Source: Candidatus Zipacnadia bacterium (GTDB lineage: Bacteria > Armatimonadota > Zipacnadia > Zipacnadales > Zipacnadaceae). Taken from it: 17,928 bases of DNA. Shown here piece after piece: positions 14,733-17,928 of this stretch (positions within the stretch are counted from its first letter, which is position 1; each line of letters begins with the position of its first letter). A model generated the notes under the pieces. The model was not told the DNA's origin and did no database searches. It was given only the letters and a program-made list of their open reading frames with translations. The position numbers and the translations under genes are program-made. Where the stretch lies: assembly GCA_029821215.1 (NCBI GenBank), contig JALGTV010000029.1, forward strand, positions 1 to 17,928, given 5' to 3'.

Positions 14733-15651
14733 TCAAAACTGGTAGGGATTAGCTGGTGGAGCACTGTCTAACAGGTGACGGACGGCCGTCCGCAGCCGCT
14801 GGTCAGGGATTTTCAAGTGGGCCTTGGTGCGCTGGGCTATTAGCCATTGGCGACGAGTCTGGGAAAGTCGGTCCTGCTTGAGACGAGCCATAATCTGGTC
14901 GCGGACCTCCGCCAATGGCTTGACAGATGCTGGCCGGCGCCCTTCCACCCTTAGAATACAGTATCCATCCGGGACGGGGAAAATGTCGCTGATCTGACCA
15001 GGTTCCAGCCGGAAAGCTACCTCAGTAATCTCCTGGGCATAGTCACCAGCCCCAAAGTAGCCCATATCTCCCCCCCGGTCTGCCGTCCCCGGGTCAATAG
15101 ACAGGGCTTTGGCTAATCCGGCAAAATCCCCACCAGCCTCCAATGCTGCCGCCACGGCCTCGGCATTAGCCCGTGTCTCCAACAGTATCATCCGCGCTCG
15201 TACCTGCTCGTCGTGGGCAAACTGGTCCTGATGCTGCTGGTAATAGTAGTTGATCTCCGCCTCACTGACCGTAATCTCCTGGGAAGCTATTTCATCCAAC
15301 ATAGCGTCCACGCGCAGTCGGTCCTTGAATTCGGCCAGTGACATCTGCCGCAGCCGTGCTCAGTTTTAGCTCTACTTGCTGCGGGGTCGGCTGGATGCCT
15401 CGCCGGCGGGCCTCGGTCCGTATCAATTGCCTGTCAATCATCTGCACCAACAGGCGAGGCCCTGGTCCGTATTTGAGCTGCTGGATGAGCTGGTCTTCGG
15501 TAATTGTTTCATCATTAACGGTTGCCACTATCCGCGGTGGCGGCGCGCTGCTGTCGTCGCCGCACGAAGTGGCAACGAGAGTAAGCCACAAGCCCATAGC
15601 AACTGCCCCGGCCAGTATACCAAGCCGATTGTCTCTCCACTTGATAAGCAT
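14733..15651 (-). pseudogene. Parvulin-type peptidyl-prolyl isomerase lipoprotein (PrsA/SurA-like), frame-broken
   Basis: Extracytoplasmic foldase. The first frame (from ATG 15651) has a lipoprotein signal ending in VATSC (C30) and then RIVATVNDETITEDQLIQQL, the start of the SurA/PrsA N-domain. Homology stops after QQVELKLS and resumes in another frame as RQMSLAEFKDRLRVDAMLDE. The switch lies near 15345-15362. PrsA-like proteins have about 15 more residues there, so a deletion of some 45 bases with a frame change is likely. The parvulin domain follows (RARMILLE to GYCILRVEGRRP). Parvulins usually have His in both flanking motifs (HILV and GYHII); here they are Met and Cys, so catalytic activity was doubtful even before the break. 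It starts 6 bases after the preceding small gene without its own ribosome site. Confidence 0.8.
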
Positions 15652-15657
15652 AGCTAA

Positions 15658-15957
15658 TTAGTCAATTGATTCCCGGGGAATGTCAGGGAATTGGATGCCT
15701 CCTTCATATAGGGTAATATTTCCTCGGCCCCTGGCGACTAAGGCCAGAAGCTGGCGAATTATGTCATAGTGCCAGAAATAGCCAGCCATATCATCACGAT
15801 ACTCAATTAGTACATACCCGGGCCGCTGGGCGATATGGCCTCGCCATTCGCGGTCCGGTGACTGGATGCCACGCAGCACGATAGGTTTGCCTATCTTCTT
15901 CTCAGTTTGCTTGATCAGCCGATCAATTTCCATCACCAAAAACTGTACTTCAGGCAC
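15658..15957 (-). CDS. Small protein of unknown function (99 residues)
   Basis: I do not recognise this family. From GTG 15957 it reads PEVQFLVMEIDRLIKQTEKK, then IGKPIVLRGIQSPDREWRGH, a central YVLIEYRDDMAGYFWHYDII with many aromatic residues, and a GNITLYEGG tail. No signal peptide or membrane segment is seen, so it is probably cytoplasmic. GTG 15957 overlaps the upstream glycosidase stop by 8 bases, consistent with translational coupling; ATG 15933 is the alternative, giving 91 residues. The tidy spacing on both sides and protein-like composition support a real gene. It might be a small accessory or regulator of the operon, but there is no direct evidence. Confidence 0.65.
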   Translation of the reverse strand: MPEVQFLVMEIDRLIKQTEKKIGKPIVLRGIQSPDREWRGHIAQRPGYVLIEYRDDMAGYFWHYDIIRQLLALVARGRGNITLYEGGIQFPDIPRESID

Positions 15958-17077
15958 ACACGGCCCCGAGCACATTCGTCGCACTGGCTACATAACCCGG
16001 CACCCGGGGTTCGTGTACGGTACTTATGCACTCGTAGACCGCCTCGGTCCGCCAAACCTCTAACACATCACCGATAAGGTCCCGCGCCGCCTGCTGGTCA
16101 ACGGTCGCCATCACCTGGGCCACCCAGCCACTGGGCACTGACCAGTAAGCGCCGTTTTGATAATCATCGGGCTTGAAATCCGCCAGCATCTGCTCCCAGT
16201 ACTGCCCCACAGGCAGATGGCGGATATGGCCGCTCCAGATGGCTACCTCGCCGGCCTCGCAGAAGAATTTGCCGATGATGCGGGTCTGTTTCTTGGAAGC
16301 GACGCGAATTACGCCGGCATAAGCACTGCCCCACAAATCAAGTTGATTACAATCCTCGGAGGCAGCTCGGTATAGGCCATAGTCCCTATCATAGAACTGG
16401 ATTATATTCCTGATTACTGGGTCAGCCTGCTCGTACCAATCGTGAGCCTCTTCGTGATATTCGGCGGCTGCGCAAAGTCTGGCCAGCCGCTGGCAAGCCT
16501 CCCAATACAGCAGTGAACAGAACAGAACATTGCCCGTCTTGGCCACGGCATCAGTGAAGCCGTATGGTGAGCGGGGGCGGTTGGGATCAATATAAACCAG
16601 CCCATCATTGCTGCGCGGCACTGTGGCCATGGCGTCGTATAACTGCTCGCGGCGCGCCAGGAAAGCGTCCAAGTCTCCGGTCAGGTCAACATAAGCATCC
16701 ATCAGCTTGACCATGAACTGAGCATTGTCAGTAGGTAGCTCAGTGGATAGGGGGCTATCATCAGGCCACGGGGAATATACAGGGACCTTGTCCTGACGCA
16801 CGCGGTCGGGCAAGCCGCCGTCTTCCCGCTGGCCAGATAGCAGGTAATCAATACCGGGCAGAATCTCTTCCCGCGGCAACAGATGTCCCGCATACTCTAC
16901 CATATAGCAAAAGTCGCGCGTCCAGCAAGCTGTGTAGTTTCCACTGGTATCAGGATAATATAAGGCGGTGCCATCGTCAGCTAAATGGCGGGCACCGGCC
17001 AACAGCTCCTGACAAGTCTGCTCAATGAACTCGTAATCCTCTGGCTCTATCTTAACTTGGGGCAGTTGTTTGATCAT
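15950..17077 (-). CDS. Six-hairpin-type glycoside hydrolase-like protein
   Basis: A 375-residue protein resembling (alpha/alpha)6-barrel glycosidases of the glucoamylase/amylo-1,6-glucosidase kind. Supporting stretches are YPDTSGNYTACWTRDFCYMV (42-61), YLLSGQREDGGLPDRV, LPTDNAQFMVKLMDAYVDLT, DAVAKTGNVLFCSLLYWEAC and LDLWGSAYAGVIR. No signal peptide is visible, so it should act in the cytoplasm, perhaps on an imported or stored oligosaccharide. I cannot name the GH family or the catalytic acids with confidence. ATG 17077 is chosen because AAAGGAGAG lies just upstream, inside the end of pyrD; an in-frame upstream ATG at 17143 would sit within pyrD. Its stop overlaps the start of the next small gene. 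Pyrimidine and sugar genes sharing this operon looks like chance linkage. Confidence 0.75.
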   Translation of the reverse strand: MIKQLPQVKIEPEDYEFIEQTCQELLAGARHLADDGTALYYPDTSGNYTACWTRDFCYMVEYAGHLLPREEILPGIDYLLSGQREDGGLPDRVRQDKVPVYSPWPDDSPLSTELPTDNAQFMVKLMDAYVDLTGDLDAFLARREQLYDAMATVPRSNDGLVYIDPNRPRSPYGFTDAVAKTGNVLFCSLLYWEACQRLARLCAAAEYHEEAHDWYEQADPVIRNIIQFYDRDYGLYRAASEDCNQLDLWGSAYAGVIRVASKKQTRIIGKFFCEAGEVAIWSGHIRHLPVGQYWEQMLADFKPDDYQNGAYWSVPSGWVAQVMATVDQQAARDLIGDVLEVWRTEAVYECISTVHEPRVPGYVASATNVLGAVCA

Positions 17078-17079
17078 CG

Positions 17080-17928
17080 CTACTCTCCTTTGTGAGCTGT
17101 GCCCACTATATTGGTTATCCTCGTTATCTGATGCTGCTGGCAATAGTCTGCTATCCCGTCAATAACCCGTAGAGCCGCGTTGGGGTCAACAAAGCTGGCG
17201 GTGCCCACTCCCACCGCAGTGGCTCCGGCCATGATGAACTCCAGGGCATCTTCGGCGGTCATTATCCCGCCCATACCAATAATGGGAACGTCCACCGCCC
17301 CGGCTACCTGCCAGGTCATATATACGGCCACTGGCCGGATTGCCGGGCCGGAGAGCCCACCGGTGACATTGCCCAGCAGTGGGCGGCACTGCTCAACATC
17401 AATCGCCATCCCGACCAGTGTGTTGATGAGCGACAGTGCGTCACTGCCTCCTGCTACGGCGGCTTGCGCCATAGCGGTGATATCGGTCACATTGGGAGAC
17501 AGCTTGGTGATTAGCACGTGGTCAGTGGCCTGACGAACCGCGCCAACTAACTGCTCGGTCAAGTCAGGAGCCAGGCCGAAATGCATCCCACCCCGCTCTA
17601 CATTGGGGCAGGATATATTCAGTTCCAAAGCTGATATGCCTGGGGCATCGGTTAGGCGGGTGGCTAACTCTGAGAGTCTCACCGGCAAGATTGACGATAA
17701 TAGGTATGTCAAATTGCTGCAGGCGGGGCAGTTTTTCCTCCAGGAAGACTTCCAGCCCCGGATTCTGCCAGCCGATAGCGTTGAGCATGCCGGCGGGCGT
17801 CTCCACTACCCGGAGGGGAGGGTTGCCGGCTCGGGGCCGCAGAGATACTGCTTTAGTGCAGATTCCGCCCAGACGGGAGATATCAATTAGCTCAGCATAC
17901 TCTTCGCCGAAGCCAAACGTGCCTGACG
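17080..17928 (-). pseudogene. pyrD: Dihydroorotate dehydrogenase (class 1B type), frame-broken and cut at the window edge
   Basis: PyrD oxidises dihydroorotate to orotate in pyrimidine synthesis with FMN. One open frame enters from the right edge with SGTFGFGEEYAELIDIS, GGICTKAVSLRPRAGNPP and VETPAGMLNAIGWQNPG, up to IVNLAGETL. The chain resumes in another frame as SELATRLTDAPGISALELNI, with catalytic Cys in NISCPN, and runs through the FMN-binding PIIGMGGI to the end at 17080. The switch is near 17671-17675. In the family three residues (usually EEY) lie between the two parts, so about 11 bases appear to be missing at the near-palindrome CTCTGAGAG. The first 15-20 codons are outside the window. 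The stop is 2 bases before the glycosidase ATG. As pyrD is normally essential, a sequence or assembly error is a serious possibility. Confidence 0.85.

Noticed and set aside
17564..17806. A separate 80-residue gene starting at 17806 on the minus strand
   Set aside because: Upstream of 17806 the same frame stays open to the window edge and matches the dihydroorotate dehydrogenase N-terminus, so it is the front part of pyrD. Its last part after the frame break is out of frame.

Overview
The window is an ordinary bacterial chromosome segment, moderately GC-rich, with Shine-Dalgarno-led genes and sigma-70-type promoters. It contains no rRNA, tRNA, CRISPR array or transposase that I could find. 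The best lineage hint is the pseudopilin at 3882-4622: its N-terminal helix, the following LSNIRQLGLAF...YAQDYDE stretch and its C-terminal H-X9-DG motif are typical of Armatimonadota, and also occur in Planctomycetes and related phyla. A didermal, heterotrophic Armatimonadota-like bacterium is my inference, not a demonstrated identity.

Layout, plus strand. The tail of an RHS/YD-repeat-like protein (2-109) runs into cysS (146-1567). A 440-bp leader follows, with a strong promoter, a possible Trp-containing leader peptide and mutually exclusive hairpins that look like a transcription attenuator; it precedes trpB2 (2010-3365). A large two-tier hairpin closes trpB2. A consensus promoter then drives a cobalamin riboswitch with a clear terminator, followed by a tightly packed operon: pseudopilin, substrate-binding lipoprotein, ABC ATPase and FecCD permease (btuF/btuD/btuC type). 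Next come purH, a uroporphyrinogen-decarboxylase/corrinoid-methyltransferase-like gene, a broken glyA, and a carbohydrate-type trio: PIG-L deacetylase, Gfo/Idh/MocA oxidoreductase and TIM-barrel isomerase.

Layout, minus strand (right end, read leftwards). pyrD (broken, and cut by the window edge), a six-hairpin-type glycosidase, a small unknown protein and a parvulin-type lipoprotein foldase (broken) form a compact operon that ends at a terminator near 14680. It converges on the plus-strand trio.

Functionally, the left half joins amino-acid and tRNA metabolism to a B12-controlled uptake operon. The middle holds one-carbon and purine genes (purH, glyA, a UroD-like protein). The right half is sugar handling plus pyrimidine synthesis.

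The points most worth a second look are: the attenuator-like leader of trpB2; a pseudopilin as first gene of a riboswitch-controlled B12 uptake operon; and three otherwise well-preserved genes (glyA, the foldase, pyrD) that each have a frame break coinciding with a short stretch of missing conserved residues. That third pattern means either real gene decay or assembly error.
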